From assembly GCA_900769695.1 (NCBI GenBank), contig CAAGHO010000028.1, forward strand, positions 1 through 40,907: a stretch of DNA of 40,907 nt, in the 5' to 3' direction. The position numbers and the translations under genes are program-made. The notes below the pieces were generated by a model. The model was not told the origin of the DNA. It saw only the letters and a program-made list of their open reading frames with translations, and searched no databases. The DNA comes from Bacilli bacterium (GTDB taxonomy: Bacteria > Bacillota_I > Bacilli_A > RF39 > UBA660). Positions 7,391 through 15,870 of the stretch are shown here, one piece after another (position 1 is the first letter of the stretch; each line of letters opens with the position of its first letter).

Positions 7391-8821
7391 ATGGATAAAA
7401 AAAATAATGCGATTACACCTCGTAATGAGGACTTTGCTAAATGGTATACAGATGTTGTTCGTGCCGCACACTTAGCTGATTATTCATCTGTAAAAGGATG
7501 TATTGTAATAGAACCAAATGGCTATGCTATCTGGGAGAAAATGCAAGAAATACTTGATAAAGAATTTAAAAGACTTGGTCATGTAAACTGTCAAATGCCG
7601 CTACTTATTCCTGAAGATTTACTAAAAAAAGAAGGTGAATTAGTAGAAGGTTTCGCTCCTGAGGTTGCTTGGGTAACAAAAGGTGGAGAAAAAGAGTTAG
7701 AAGAAAGACTTGCTATTCGTCCAACTAGTGAAACTTTATTTTGTGATTATTATGCAACTCATGTTAAATCTTATCGTGATCTTCCAAAATTATATAACCA
7801 GTGGTGTAATGTCTTAAGATGGGAAAAGGAGACTAGACCATTCTTAAGAAGTCGTGAATTCTTGTGGCAAGAAGGTCACACTATTCATGCAAGCCGTGAA
7901 GAAGCAGAACGCGAAACAGATCAAATGATGGGTGTATATTACTCTTTCCATAATAATGTTTTAGCAATTCCTTCAATTCGTGGGGTAAAAACTGAAAAAG
8001 AAAAATTTTCCGGTGCTGAATACACATTAACTAATGAGGCTTTGATGTATAATGGTGTAGCTTTACAAGCTGGAACTTCTCATTATTTTGGACAAAAGTT
8101 TTCTAAAGCTTATAATGTTACTTTTTCAAATAAAGATAATGAGTTAGAATATGCTTATCAAACATCATGGGGAACAACAACTAGAATGATTGGTGGTTTA
8201 ATTATGGTACATAGTGATGATTATGGATTAGTTCTTCCACCAAGAATTGCACCAAGACAAGTTGTTATTATTCCAATTGGTGAAGATGAAGAAGTTTTAT
8301 CTTTAGCAATTAAATATAAAGAGGAATTACTAAAAAATGATATTACTGCTTATATAGATGATTCTAAAAAATCTCCAGGATTTAAGTTTGCTGAGGCTGA
8401 AGTTAATGGTATTCCTGTTAGAATTGAATTAGGTAAAAGAGATTTAGATAATGGAATTATTACAGTCGCAAGACGTGATACTAGAGAAAAAATAACTACT
8501 ACTAAAGATGTAGAAATTGTTTCATATATTAAAAATTTACTAGAAACAATTCAAAATGATATGTATAATCGTGCTAAAACTCGTCGTGATAATTTAACAT
8601 TTGAAGCCCATAATTTAGAAGAAATGGAACAAATTTTAAATACTCAACCAGGATTTATTCATGCTATGTGGTGTGGAGATAAAGAATGTGAAGAAAAAAT
8701 TAAAGAAATTCGTGGCTGTAAATCAAGATGTATCTTACCTGATGCCGAAAAAATTGATGATGTTTGTGTTTGCTGTGGCAAAAAAGCTAAACATCATGTA
8801 GTTTGGGGAATTCAGTATTAA
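7391..8821 (+). CDS. proS: Prolyl-tRNA synthetase, archaeal/eukaryote-type (short form)
   Basis: 476 residues without the ~180-residue editing (INS) domain found in long bacterial ProRS. The start EDFAKWYTDVVRAAHLADYS and motifs LAIRPTSETLF (class II motif 2 region), LRSREFLWQEGH and TSWGTTTRMIGGLIM are characteristic of the ProS type 3 group, also found in many clostridia and mycoplasmas. The C-terminal domain carries the zinc-binding extension typical of this group, with Cys in MWCGDKECEE, GCKSRC and VCVCCGKK, and ends with the conserved aromatic Tyr (WGIQY). It charges tRNA-Pro. It starts 4 nt after aspS with AAAGGAG upstream, so it is very likely the last synthetase of the T-box operon. 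Confidence 0.95.
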   Translation: MDKKNNAITPRNEDFAKWYTDVVRAAHLADYSSVKGCIVIEPNGYAIWEKMQEILDKEFKRLGHVNCQMPLLIPEDLLKKEGELVEGFAPEVAWVTKGGEKELEERLAIRPTSETLFCDYYATHVKSYRDLPKLYNQWCNVLRWEKETRPFLRSREFLWQEGHTIHASREEAERETDQMMGVYYSFHNNVLAIPSIRGVKTEKEKFSGAEYTLTNEALMYNGVALQAGTSHYFGQKFSKAYNVTFSNKDNELEYAYQTSWGTTTRMIGGLIMVHSDDYGLVLPPRIAPRQVVIIPIGEDEEVLSLAIKYKEELLKNDITAYIDDSKKSPGFKFAEAEVNGIPVRIELGKRDLDNGIITVARRDTREKITTTKDVEIVSYIKNLLETIQNDMYNRAKTRRDNLTFEAHNLEEMEQILNTQPGFIHAMWCGDKECEEKIKEIRGCKSRCILPDAEKIDDVCVCCGKKAKHHVVWGIQY

Positions 8822-8874
8822 AATAACAAATACTAGATTTTAACATAATTTATAGTAATGAAAGAGGTATAAAA

Positions 8875-10176
8875 ATGAAATATTATTGTATAGGTATCAA
8901 AGGTACAGGTATGTCAACACTTGCTCAAATATTATATGATTTAGGTAATGAAGTATCAGGATATGATGATGCTAAAGATTATAAGTTTACGGAGGAACAT
9001 TTAAGACAAAGAAATGTCAAAATATTTTATGATCAATCTAAAGAGTTAACTAAAGATACAATTGTCACTTATTCTGTTGCTTGTCCATTAGACCACAAAG
9101 AATTAGTAAGAGCAAGACAACTTGGCTTAACTATTAAAAAATATAATGAAATAGTAGGTGATATTACTAGTTTATTTGAAACAATTTGTGTTTCTGGAAC
9201 TCATGGAAAGACTACTACAACATCAATTATTCGTCATATTTTAGAAAAGACAGTTGGTTGCAATTATTTTGTGGGTTCAGGAGACGGAAAAGTATCAAAA
9301 GATAATAAATACTTTGTTATTGAGTCAGATGAATTCAATCGTCACTTTTTAGCATATCACCCAACATATACAGTTATTACAAATATAGAACGTGAACATT
9401 TAGAATGTTATAAAGATATAGATGATATTAGAAATACTTTTGAAAAGTTTGCAAATAAAACTAAAGACTTAATTGTAGTATGTGGTGATAACGAGGAAAT
9501 AAGAAAAATAAATTATATAAATAAGCCAATTTACTATGGTTTTAATGATGATAATGATGTTGTAATAAAAAACTTACAACTAGATGAAAATGGTTCTAAA
9601 TTTGATTTATATTTTAATAATGAATTGTATGGAAGCTTTATGATTCTTTTATATGGAAAACATATGGTTCTTGATGCAACTGCTGCAATCATCATTACTA
9701 AAAATATAGGTATCAAAGAAGAAGATATTTCTAAATCTTTAAAAGATTTTGAAAATGCTAAAAGACGTTTTGCTATTGAAAAAGTAGGAAATACTATTTT
9801 AGTTGATGACTATGCTCATCATCCAACAGAAATTAAAGTTACACTAGAAGCTGTAAGACAAAAATTTCCAGATAAGCATATCGTAGTAATCTTCAAACCT
9901 AATACTTATTCTAGAACTAAGGATTTTACAAATGAATTTATTGATGCTTTGCAAGTTGCTGATAAGGTATTTTTAACAGAAATTGATTCAAATAGAGAAA
10001 AACAAGAAGACTATCCTGGCGTAAGTTCATCATTAATTACTGGTAAAATTGAGGGTGCAGAAATTATAAGTGAGAATGATTTGAAAGACTTAAAAAATTA
10101 TAAGGATTCAGTCATTTGCTTTATGAGTTGTGCGTCTGTTTCTCATTTAATAGATAAAGTGAAAGAAGTTTTGTAA
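8875..10176 (+). CDS. murC: UDP-N-acetylmuramate--L-alanine ligase
   Basis: 433 residues. Mur ligase that adds L-Ala to UDP-MurNAc in peptidoglycan precursor synthesis in the cytoplasm. Visible parts: N-terminal Rossmann domain with GIKGTGMSTLA (8-18), ATP P-loop GTHGKTTTTS (108-117), central-domain ESDEFNRHF and TNIEREHLE, and the C-terminal domain with DDYAHHPTEI followed by FKPNTYSRT. These fit MurC better than Mpl or MurD/E/F. AGAGGT lies 7 nt before the ATG. It lies 53 nt after proS, so read-through from the synthetase operon is possible. Its presence shows that the organism makes a peptidoglycan wall and is not a wall-less mollicute. A terminator overlaps its stop codon. Confidence 0.95.
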   Translation: MKYYCIGIKGTGMSTLAQILYDLGNEVSGYDDAKDYKFTEEHLRQRNVKIFYDQSKELTKDTIVTYSVACPLDHKELVRARQLGLTIKKYNEIVGDITSLFETICVSGTHGKTTTTSIIRHILEKTVGCNYFVGSGDGKVSKDNKYFVIESDEFNRHFLAYHPTYTVITNIEREHLECYKDIDDIRNTFEKFANKTKDLIVVCGDNEEIRKINYINKPIYYGFNDDNDVVIKNLQLDENGSKFDLYFNNELYGSFMILLYGKHMVLDATAAIIITKNIGIKEEDISKSLKDFENAKRRFAIEKVGNTILVDDYAHHPTEIKVTLEAVRQKFPDKHIVVIFKPNTYSRTKDFTNEFIDALQVADKVFLTEIDSNREKQEDYPGVSSSLITGKIEGAEIISENDLKDLKNYKDSVICFMSCASVSHLIDKVKEVL

Positions 10177-10187
10177 CTTCTTTTTTG
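10164..10187 (+). terminator. Terminator of the murC transcript
   Basis: AGAAGTT (10164-10170) / AACTTCT (10175-10181) with loop TTGT, then a T run. It overlaps the murC stop codon. Confidence 0.85.
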
Positions 10188-10237
10188 CATGTAAGAAAAA
10201 ATTTTTTGCTAGCTTAGTTGTTAAAAAGAAGTTTGTC

Positions 10238-10266
10238 TTGAAAAATAGGCTACTATATTGTATTAT
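10238..10266 (+). promoter_or_regulatory. Promoter in front of the LRR-gene relic
   Basis: TTGAAA (10238-10243), 17-nt spacer, TATTAT (10261-10266). It precedes a decayed reading frame and shows that the relic was once an independent gene. Confidence 0.5.
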
Positions 10267-10288
10267 ATTGCTGAAAGAAGAGTTAACG

Positions 10289-10480
10289 ATGCATTTTGAT
10301 TTAAAAGTAATAAAGAAAAAATATATGACGATTATTTAAGATTTAATACTTCTATATTAGAACTATCTCTACCTAAGGTTAAGACTAGATTATTTCTTGG
10401 AGTTTAATCAAGATATGGAAGAGCTATCTTTACCTAATTTCAATTCAAATGTAAAAAATAGAATGATGGTAAAGAAATAA
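10289..10480 (+). pseudogene. Decayed, internally deleted copy of the adjacent LRR gene
   Basis: From the ATG at 10289 the frame reads MHFDLKVIKKKY, matching the start of the intact gene at 10566 (MNNDLKVIKKKY), and then hits a stop at residue 17. Further on, fragments in shifted frames read LELSLPKVK and MEELSLPNF, which resemble the leucine-rich repeats (SLQEIALPDVK) at the far C-terminus of the intact protein. About 400 codons of the middle are missing. This accounts for most of the otherwise gene-free 10177-10565 stretch. Confidence 0.65.
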
Positions 10481-10508
10481 TAGATGTATAAATTTAAAAT
10501 CTATTAGA

Positions 10509-10537
10509 TTGATAAAAGACAAATGGTATGGTACAAT
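10509..10537 (+). promoter_or_regulatory. Promoter of the LRR-protein gene
   Basis: TTGATA (10509-10514), 17-nt spacer, TACAAT (10532-10537), 28 nt before the start codon. Confidence 0.6.
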
Positions 10538-10565
10538 ATAGTTCAGTTAAAAGAGGGTTAGGACT

Positions 10566-11987
10566 ATGAATAATGATTTAAAAGTAATAAAGAAAAAATA
10601 TGGTGAAAACATGATGAAGTTATGTAGAGAGTTTTTTCCGACAATTCTAGAACAAGAAGGATTACTTTCTCAGACAATACTAAAACATTTCGAACCATCA
10701 CGTGAATTATATAATGATATCATAACTAATGATTTAAGTGTTGAATTTAAAAACTATATTTATAATATTATAGAAATGCCAGAACAAATTAAAGAAGAAG
10801 TTAATAAAACCCCAGAAGAATTACTTGCTTCAGTAGGCTATGATTTATATGAATGTAGTAGCAAGGAAGATATTCAACAATTTAAAAAGTATTATAGAGA
10901 AGATGAAAAATTATGTACATTTAGAGGAAATAGGCTTGATAAGTGTTATGTGTTTTTCGCTGTAAAAAAGAATGCTCAGAAAATTAAAAGAGAACGTTTT
11001 GAAAACCCCAAAAGACAAGATTTATATGGAACATCAGTTATCAGTATTCAGTTTACAAGAGATGAGGCACATACACTATCCATAAAAAACAGATATAATC
11101 ATACTGTTATTAATCCTGATGCAACGTTTGGAAATAATTTAGATAACATTATCAAAGGGCTTACAGAAAGTTTTGAAAAATATTATGGAATGAGTCAAAA
11201 ACAAAAAAGTAGTAGTCTTGAAATACCAAATTATGTATGTGTAGAAGGAAAATATTATAAATATAATTATGAAATCAATAATATTTATTATTGTCCTAAT
11301 AATATAATAATAGATAATTTCGAAGTGTATAGATTACCAAAAGAAAAATATCTATTATTTGATTATTTTATTTTAGATAATCAATCTAAAAAAATAGAAT
11401 TATATGATGAGTCACTAGGTGATTCATTTATTGATGCCTTCTCAGATATTTCTAAAACAATAATTCAAAAAACTAAAAATGGTAAAGTAATAACAATTAA
11501 AAATGATGAAGCTGACATAATTGTTAGATTAGATAAAGATAATAAACTAATTGGATATATAAATGAAAATATCAAAGTAATTGGAAATGATTTTTTAACA
11601 TTTAGTTTGTCATTACAAGAAATAGCATTGCCTGATGTGAAAATAATAGGAAATAATTTTTTGTCTGATAATGAATCATTACAGATAGTATCATTAGATA
11701 AAACAGAAGAAATAGGAGATTACTTTTTACAAGCTAATAATTCACTAACAAAAGTAATGTTACCTAAAGTAAGAAAGGTAGGGCGTTATTGTTTTAATGA
11801 AAGTAAATCATTACAAGTAATATTTTTGCCAGAATTAAAAGAAGCAGAGGAGGGTATTTTTGAAAATTGTGATTCTAATGTAACAGCAATTTGTATGCCG
11901 AATCTAGATGAAAAATCTTATCAATTTTTGCCAACAAAATTAAAAGAATTATATGTAATAGAAAAACAAAAAGGAAGAAGAATATGA
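10566..11987 (+). CDS. Leucine-rich-repeat (BspA/LRR_5-type) protein with unrecognised N-terminal domain
   Basis: 473 residues with no signal peptide or membrane segment, so apparently cytoplasmic or non-classically exported. Residues ~1-330 form an unrecognised region containing CTFRGNR, a conserved-looking SIKNRYNHTV ... NPDATFGNNLDNI segment, and a later Tyr/Asn-rich part (NIYYCPNNIIIDNFEVYRLP). The last ~130 residues contain four to five repeats of ~23 residues of the form S-L-x-x-(I/V)-x-L-P-x-(V/L)-K-x-(I/V)-G-x-x-(F/C), that is BspA-type LRR_5 repeats. Such proteins often bind host or protein ligands when exported, but without a signal the role here is open. It overlaps the next small gene by 4 nt (ATGA). 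A decayed paralogue lies just upstream, so the family is being gained and lost. Confidence 0.75.
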   Translation: MNNDLKVIKKKYGENMMKLCREFFPTILEQEGLLSQTILKHFEPSRELYNDIITNDLSVEFKNYIYNIIEMPEQIKEEVNKTPEELLASVGYDLYECSSKEDIQQFKKYYREDEKLCTFRGNRLDKCYVFFAVKKNAQKIKRERFENPKRQDLYGTSVISIQFTRDEAHTLSIKNRYNHTVINPDATFGNNLDNIIKGLTESFEKYYGMSQKQKSSSLEIPNYVCVEGKYYKYNYEINNIYYCPNNIIIDNFEVYRLPKEKYLLFDYFILDNQSKKIELYDESLGDSFIDAFSDISKTIIQKTKNGKVITIKNDEADIIVRLDKDNKLIGYINENIKVIGNDFLTFSLSLQEIALPDVKIIGNNFLSDNESLQIVSLDKTEEIGDYFLQANNSLTKVMLPKVRKVGRYCFNESKSLQVIFLPELKEAEEGIFENCDSNVTAICMPNLDEKSYQFLPTKLKELYVIEKQKGRRI

Positions 11988-12265
11988 AAAAGTTAGAAAT
12001 AGAAAAAATAGATGGATATAATTATTATTTAAAAGATAGTGATAATTGTAAATATAAGATTAATATAGAGTTTTATGATGTTTTGGATAAAATAAATATA
12101 GGAGATATTATCTATATAAATGAAAGATTATTGAAAGAACAAATCTTGAGTTTTGGATTACTTAATAGTATTTATGGAAGAGCAATAAAAGATTCTAATG
12201 ATGTAGATATTGCAATTTTAAAAATAAGCAGTAAGACTATATATTTAAAAAGAATATATGGTTAG
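11984..12265 (+). CDS. Small hypothetical protein coupled to the LRR gene
   Basis: 93 residues, unrecognised. It overlaps the LRR gene by 4 nt (ATGA), implying translational coupling. It is soluble with short alternating hydrophobic stretches (YNYYLKD, CKYKINIEF, IGDIIYINE, TIYLKRIYG), suggesting a beta-rich, possibly OB-like barrel. The segment LLNSIYGRAI is the only helical-looking part. A terminator follows, so the LRR gene and this one form a two-gene unit. The pairing suggests a shared role (partner, chaperone or immunity are all conceivable), but nothing in the sequence decides this. Confidence 0.7.
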   Translation: MKKLEIEKIDGYNYYLKDSDNCKYKINIEFYDVLDKINIGDIIYINERLLKEQILSFGLLNSIYGRAIKDSNDVDIAILKISSKTIYLKRIYG

Positions 12266-12300
12266 TAATAATTAAGTTATGTAGTTTATAATCTTTTTTG

Positions 12301-12323
12301 GAAGTTTAATAACTTCTTTTTTT
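12301..12323 (+). terminator. Terminator of the LRR two-gene unit
   Basis: GAAGTT (12301-12306) / AACTTC (12311-12316), loop TAAT, then seven T. Confidence 0.85.
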
Positions 12324-12420
12324 CATATTTTCCCATAATTGTTTGATAATTATTCTACATTTTTCTAGTATTCTAGATTTAGAAAAGGAGGTATGATATT
12401 TATAAGGGTTTCATAAAAAT

Positions 12421-12467
12421 TTCAAAAAAAAGAAAATTACATGTTATACTACATGTAGTAGGTGATT
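12421..12467 (+). promoter_or_regulatory. Promoter with palindromes flanking the -10, two-component operon
   Basis: TATACT (12445-12450) is flanked on both sides by the palindrome ACATGT (12439-12444 and 12451-12456). The best -35 (TTCAAA, 12421-12426) is poor. This layout fits control by a regulator binding across the -10, possibly the operon's own response regulator. The Shine-Dalgarno AGGTGAT follows at about 12460. Confidence 0.45.
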
Positions 12468-12470
12468 TAG

Positions 12471-13130
12471 ATGTATACAATATGTTACGTAGAAGATGAA
12501 GCTGACCTTTCTACCTTAATAAAAACTTATTTAGAAAAAGCAGGTTATAAAGTTATTTGTTTTGATAAAGGAATAGATGCAATTAACTACATAGGAGAAC
12601 AAGTTGATCTTTGGATTTTAGATATTATGCTTAAAGATGGTGTTAGTGGTTATGACATAATCAAAGAAATTAGAGAAAAAGATTTAACTACACCAGTAAT
12701 TTTTACATCAGCAAGAGATCATGATTTAGATAAAATTCTTGGCTTAGAGCTTGGAAGTGATGACTATATTACAAAACCATTCTCACCAAAAGAGTTAGTT
12801 TTAAGAGTAAATAACATTATTAAAAGAGTTTATAATAATAAGGAAAATTCTACTATTAATTATTTAGACTATGTTATAGATATCAAAAAAAGAAATGTTT
12901 TCTTAAATAAAAAAGAAATAAACCTAACTACTTTAGAATTCGATTTATTACTTCTATTTATTAAAAATATTGATAAAAGTTTTTCCAGAGAAGAAATTTT
13001 AAATGAGGTCTGGGGAAATGATTATTTTGGATCAGATCGTGTTGTTGATGATTTGGTCAGACGCTTGCGTAAGAAAATGCCTAAATTAAATATAAATACT
13101 ATTTATGGATATGGATATCGTCTTTCATGA
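12471..13130 (+). CDS. OmpR/PhoB-family response regulator
   Basis: 219 residues. N-terminal receiver domain with the acidic pair Glu8-Asp9-Glu10, phospho-acceptor Asp51 in WILDIML, Thr/Ser switch region in VIFTSARD and Lys in YITKPF. C-terminal winged-helix DNA-binding domain (~residues 125-219) with LTTLEFDLL, SREEILNEVWG, VVDDLVRRLRKK and the terminal YGYGYRLS, all standard for the OmpR class. It would be phosphorylated by the adjacent kinase and act as a transcription factor. The stop overlaps the kinase start (ATGA). Regulon unknown; palindromes at its own promoter suggest autoregulation. Confidence 0.93.
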   Translation: MYTICYVEDEADLSTLIKTYLEKAGYKVICFDKGIDAINYIGEQVDLWILDIMLKDGVSGYDIIKEIREKDLTTPVIFTSARDHDLDKILGLELGSDDYITKPFSPKELVLRVNNIIKRVYNNKENSTINYLDYVIDIKKRNVFLNKKEINLTTLEFDLLLLFIKNIDKSFSREEILNEVWGNDYFGSDRVVDDLVRRLRKKMPKLNINTIYGYGYRLS

Positions 13131-14401
13131 AATACATAAAAAATAAATTAAGTAGACAACTCTTATTTTTAATAGGCATAATCTTTGTTATTGTTTTTAT
13201 TTCATTAGGTATCGTTCTTCCCCAATTACTTTTAAGTGTATCAGAAAATAGTATGTATACATATTTAAGTGAACCATTAAAAGTTATAAAATCAGATGTA
13301 GATGATAAACTTTTAAATACAAAAGTTGCTTATTTATATGTTATTGACAATAGAATTGTTATGAATGATAATTTTGATACTTTAAAGGGAATTGATAACC
13401 CTATTAAAATCCTACCTAAAATGAAAAAACAATATGGTAAATTTTTATATAATCACCAACTATACTATTATTATAAAATTGATGATAACAATGGTACTAA
13501 GATTGCTATCAGTGATGATAGTTATATCATTGAAGTACGTGAAGAAATATTAAAAGCAATCTTTCCAATAGTTTTATTAACTTGTCTTTTAATAGGAACA
13601 ATCCTAGTTTTATGGAGTTCTATCATAGTTAGGAAAATAGGTAAGTTAAAAAGCAAAATAGATAATATCGATAATCCAGATTATTCTCATACAATTGACT
13701 TTGCAATTGATGATGAAATTAAATCTTTGGCTCTTGCTATAGAAGATATGCGAATAGGACTAATTAATCAAGAAAAATACAGAAATCAGATGTATCAAAA
13801 TATTTCTCATGATTTTAAAACACCGCTTACAGTTATAAAATCATATATAGAGGCTGTTCATGATGGTATTGAAGATAAAGATACTGCATTAAAAGTAATT
13901 GAAGAACAGTCTTACAAACTCGAACAAAAAGTACACTCACTTCTTTACTTAAATAAACTTGACTATCTAAAGACAAGTAAAAATATAAATATAGAACAGG
14001 TTGATATGAAAAAGATTTTAGAAGATGAAATAGAAAAATTTAAATTTCATCGTAAAGAAATTAAATTCATATTAGAAACTGATAAAAAATCAAAATACTA
14101 TGGTACATATGAACATTGGGAAACTATTCTTGATAATTTGCTAAGTAATTTTATGAGATATACAAAAACTACAATTAAAATTACTGCTAAACAGAATAAA
14201 TTAGTTTTATATAATGATGGTGATAATATCGAAGATGAACTATTAGAAGCTATATTTACACCATATCGTAAGGGAATTAAAGGTGAATTTGGACTAGGGC
14301 TATCTATTGTTAAAAAAACTTTAAATATTATTGGTTATGATATTTTAATAAAAAACGAAAAAAGAGGTGTTTCTTTTATAATTTCAAGAAGAAATTCATG
14401 A
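13127..14401 (+). CDS. Sensor histidine kinase of the two-component pair
   Basis: 424 residues. Two membrane segments (~residues 11-36 and 143-166) enclose a ~105-residue extracellular sensor region without a recognisable domain. A HAMP-like linker follows, then HisKA with the phospho-acceptor in NISHDFKTPLT (His228). The ATPase domain has an N-box around DNLLSNF (336-342), a G1-like NDGDNIED and G2 GEFGLGLSIVKK near the C-terminus. Translationally coupled to the response regulator by the ATGA overlap. The small extracellular domain suggests a ligand at the cell surface; the stimulus is not predictable. Confidence 0.92.
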   Translation: MKYIKNKLSRQLLFLIGIIFVIVFISLGIVLPQLLLSVSENSMYTYLSEPLKVIKSDVDDKLLNTKVAYLYVIDNRIVMNDNFDTLKGIDNPIKILPKMKKQYGKFLYNHQLYYYYKIDDNNGTKIAISDDSYIIEVREEILKAIFPIVLLTCLLIGTILVLWSSIIVRKIGKLKSKIDNIDNPDYSHTIDFAIDDEIKSLALAIEDMRIGLINQEKYRNQMYQNISHDFKTPLTVIKSYIEAVHDGIEDKDTALKVIEEQSYKLEQKVHSLLYLNKLDYLKTSKNINIEQVDMKKILEDEIEKFKFHRKEIKFILETDKKSKYYGTYEHWETILDNLLSNFMRYTKTTIKITAKQNKLVLYNDGDNIEDELLEAIFTPYRKGIKGEFGLGLSIVKKTLNIIGYDILIKNEKRGVSFIISRRNS

Positions 14402-14444
14402 ATTTGGATTTCTTTTTTTGGTTATACTATAAATGGTGATATCA

Positions 14445-15236
14445 ATGAAAATCTTAATAGTAGGAGCAACATCAGGTATAGGATATAGTTTAGTAAAGTT
14501 TTTAGCAAATAAAGCTAATCCAAGTATTTTTATTGGAGTACATTACAAAGAAGAAGTGACACCATTAAAAGAAAAATTAATTCATGATGGAATAGTTGCT
14601 GAAGTTATAAAACTAGATGTGTGTGAGTCTAGAGATAGATTTAAGATAAATTCTATTAATCCGGATTGTTTAATAGTTCATGATGGTATAGGTAATGGTG
14701 GTTCTATCCTAGAAGAAAATATCAAAGTTTTAAAAGATAATTATGAAACTAATATCTTTGGTAATTTTTCTTTAATTCAAGAATTTTATAATTTAAAGCA
14801 AAAAAATAATGAAAAAGGAAAAATTTTTGTAACTTCTTCACTTGCTTCTATAATACCCATTCCATTTCTAGGTTGTTATACGTCTTCTAAAGCTGCTATT
14901 TCAATGCTTTGTAAAACTATAAGACAAGAACTATTATATCTTAATAAAAACATTACAATTACTTTGATAGAACCAGGTGCATATCTAACAGGATTTAATC
15001 AAGTAATGATTGATAATAAGGATAAATTTACTAATTATGATAGTAAGATCTATAAGAATAGAAAGTTTATCAATCGTATTCAAAGAAATATATTTTTCTT
15101 AGTTGAGAAAAAAGACTATACCGATTTGGTTAAAAAAGTAGGTAAAGAAATATATAAGAAAAAACCAAAATTTAGAATTAGAAGGCCTATAATTCAAAGT
15201 GTTTTTGTAAAGATCTATTTGATACTATTTGGCTAA
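14445..15236 (+). CDS. Short-chain dehydrogenase/reductase, unknown substrate
   Basis: 263 residues from the ATG at 14445, chosen because GGTGAT, the Shine-Dalgarno type used by several genes here, lies 5 nt upstream; an in-frame ATG at 14433 sits on that site. Rossmann-fold SDR with GATSGIG (7-13, NAD(P)-binding), catalytic Ser in VTSSLAS (131-132) and YTSSK (Tyr145, Lys149), then EPGAYLTGF. The usual NAG motif after strand 4 is replaced by HDGIG. The C-terminus is basic with a hydrophobic end (FVKIYLILFG), suggesting peripheral membrane contact, as in some lipid- or sphinganine-reducing SDRs; that is inference. Monocistronic between the kinase and the tRNA. Confidence 0.85.
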   Translation: MKILIVGATSGIGYSLVKFLANKANPSIFIGVHYKEEVTPLKEKLIHDGIVAEVIKLDVCESRDRFKINSINPDCLIVHDGIGNGGSILEENIKVLKDNYETNIFGNFSLIQEFYNLKQKNNEKGKIFVTSSLASIIPIPFLGCYTSSKAAISMLCKTIRQELLYLNKNITITLIEPGAYLTGFNQVMIDNKDKFTNYDSKIYKNRKFINRIQRNIFFLVEKKDYTDLVKKVGKEIYKKKPKFRIRRPIIQSVFVKIYLILFG

Positions 15237-15261
15237 TATTTAAAAAAGTTCAAAAAAAGAC

Positions 15262-15290
15262 TTGATAATATTCTAAAATTTTGATATATT
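15262..15290 (+). promoter_or_regulatory. Promoter of the tRNA-Met gene
   Basis: TTGATA (15262-15267), 17-nt spacer, TATATT (15285-15290), 17 nt before the mature tRNA 5' end. Confidence 0.7.
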
Positions 15291-15307
15291 TAATGTGCTT
15301 GTTAAAT

Positions 15308-15384
15308 GGCGATGTAGCTCAGTTGGCTAGAGCGCTCGGTTCATACCCGAAAGGTCGTGGGTTCAACTCCCTCCGTCGCTACCA
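15308..15384 (+). tRNA. tRNA-Met (CAT), elongator type
   Basis: 77-nt cloverleaf with encoded CCA. The acceptor 5' strand GGCGATG pairs with CGTCGCT (two G-U pairs), the D stem is GCTC/GAGC, the anticodon loop is TTCATAC giving anticodon CAT, and the T arm contains GGTTCAA. G1 paired to T72, rather than the unpaired C1-A72, and the lack of three consecutive GC pairs in the anticodon stem argue against initiator tRNA. It closely resembles the Bacillus elongator tRNA-Met. Tandem-free, single tRNA. Confidence 0.95.
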
Positions 15385-15395
15385 AAGTAAATATA

Positions 15396-15421
15396 AACTA
15401 ACTAGAAATAGTTAGTTTTTT
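15396..15421 (+). terminator. Terminator after tRNA-Met
   Basis: Nine-bp stem AACTAACTA (15396-15404) / TAGTTAGTT (15409-15417) closed by a GAAA tetraloop, then a T run. Confidence 0.88.
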
Positions 15422-15435
15422 ATTATAAATGTTAA

Positions 15436-15462
15436 AATAAAAAGATTAAATTTATAATCTTT
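15436..15462 (-). terminator. Terminator of the zinc-ribbon gene (minus strand)
   Basis: AAAGATTA (15441-15448) / TAATCTTT (15455-15462) with a 6-nt loop. On the minus strand it is followed by a T-rich run. It overlaps the gene's stop codon and faces the tRNA terminator. Confidence 0.65.
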
Positions 15463-15697
15463 AATTATCTAAATCAATAGGTAACATAGTACCACCACAA
15501 TATGGGCAATCTATTTTAGGTTTACCTTTCTTTTGGATAAAATTACAAAACCCCATACATTCATTTACGATAAAATCAGGAACTGGGTCTAATTTGTGAC
15601 ATTTTTTACATTTGAAAATGTGTATTTTTTCATCTTTTCCAAAGTAACCTTGAGCTTCTTCTAATAATTTATTAATTTCTTTTTCTTCTTTATTCAT
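15461..15697 (-). CDS. Small zinc-ribbon protein, unknown function
   Basis: 78 residues. A helical, Glu/Lys-rich N-terminus (~1-25) is followed by Cys pairs in FKCKKC, further single Cys in NECMGFC, and a C-terminal CPYCGG, consistent with a zinc ribbon holding one metal, possibly two. Shine-Dalgarno AAAGGAA lies just upstream on the minus strand, and a TATAAT-like -10 on the minus strand is at 15725-15730. It is isolated and convergent with the tRNA gene. Small zinc ribbons of this kind are often nucleic-acid or protein-binding accessory factors; nothing in the context narrows the role. Confidence 0.75.
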   Translation of the reverse strand: MNKEEKEINKLLEEAQGYFGKDEKIHIFKCKKCHKLDPVPDFIVNECMGFCNFIQKKGKPKIDCPYCGGTMLPIDLDN

Positions 15698-15844
15698 GAT
15701 ATATTTCCTTTAAGTATAAACACTATTATAGTATATCATTGTATTATTACTAATTGAATAATTTATTTGATTTGATTAAAAATTAATATCAATCATTGAT
15801 CTTTGTTAATTTAATTTTTCTTTAGAAACTAGTTTTTAAATTTT

Positions 15845-15870
15845 AATAATAATTTTATTAGAATTATTAT
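15845..15870. repeat. Inverted repeat in the gap upstream of the sigma gene
   Basis: ATAATAATT (15846-15854) / AATTATTAT (15862-15870), 7-nt loop, in very AT-rich DNA. The remainder of 15731-15999 shows no gene or other signal I can support. Confidence 0.4.

Noticed and set aside
9534..9716. Minus-strand frame inside murC, and similar antisense frames within aspS-like, rlmD-like, ATPase and other genes
   Set aside because: They lie wholly within well-supported genes on the other strand and lack start signals.
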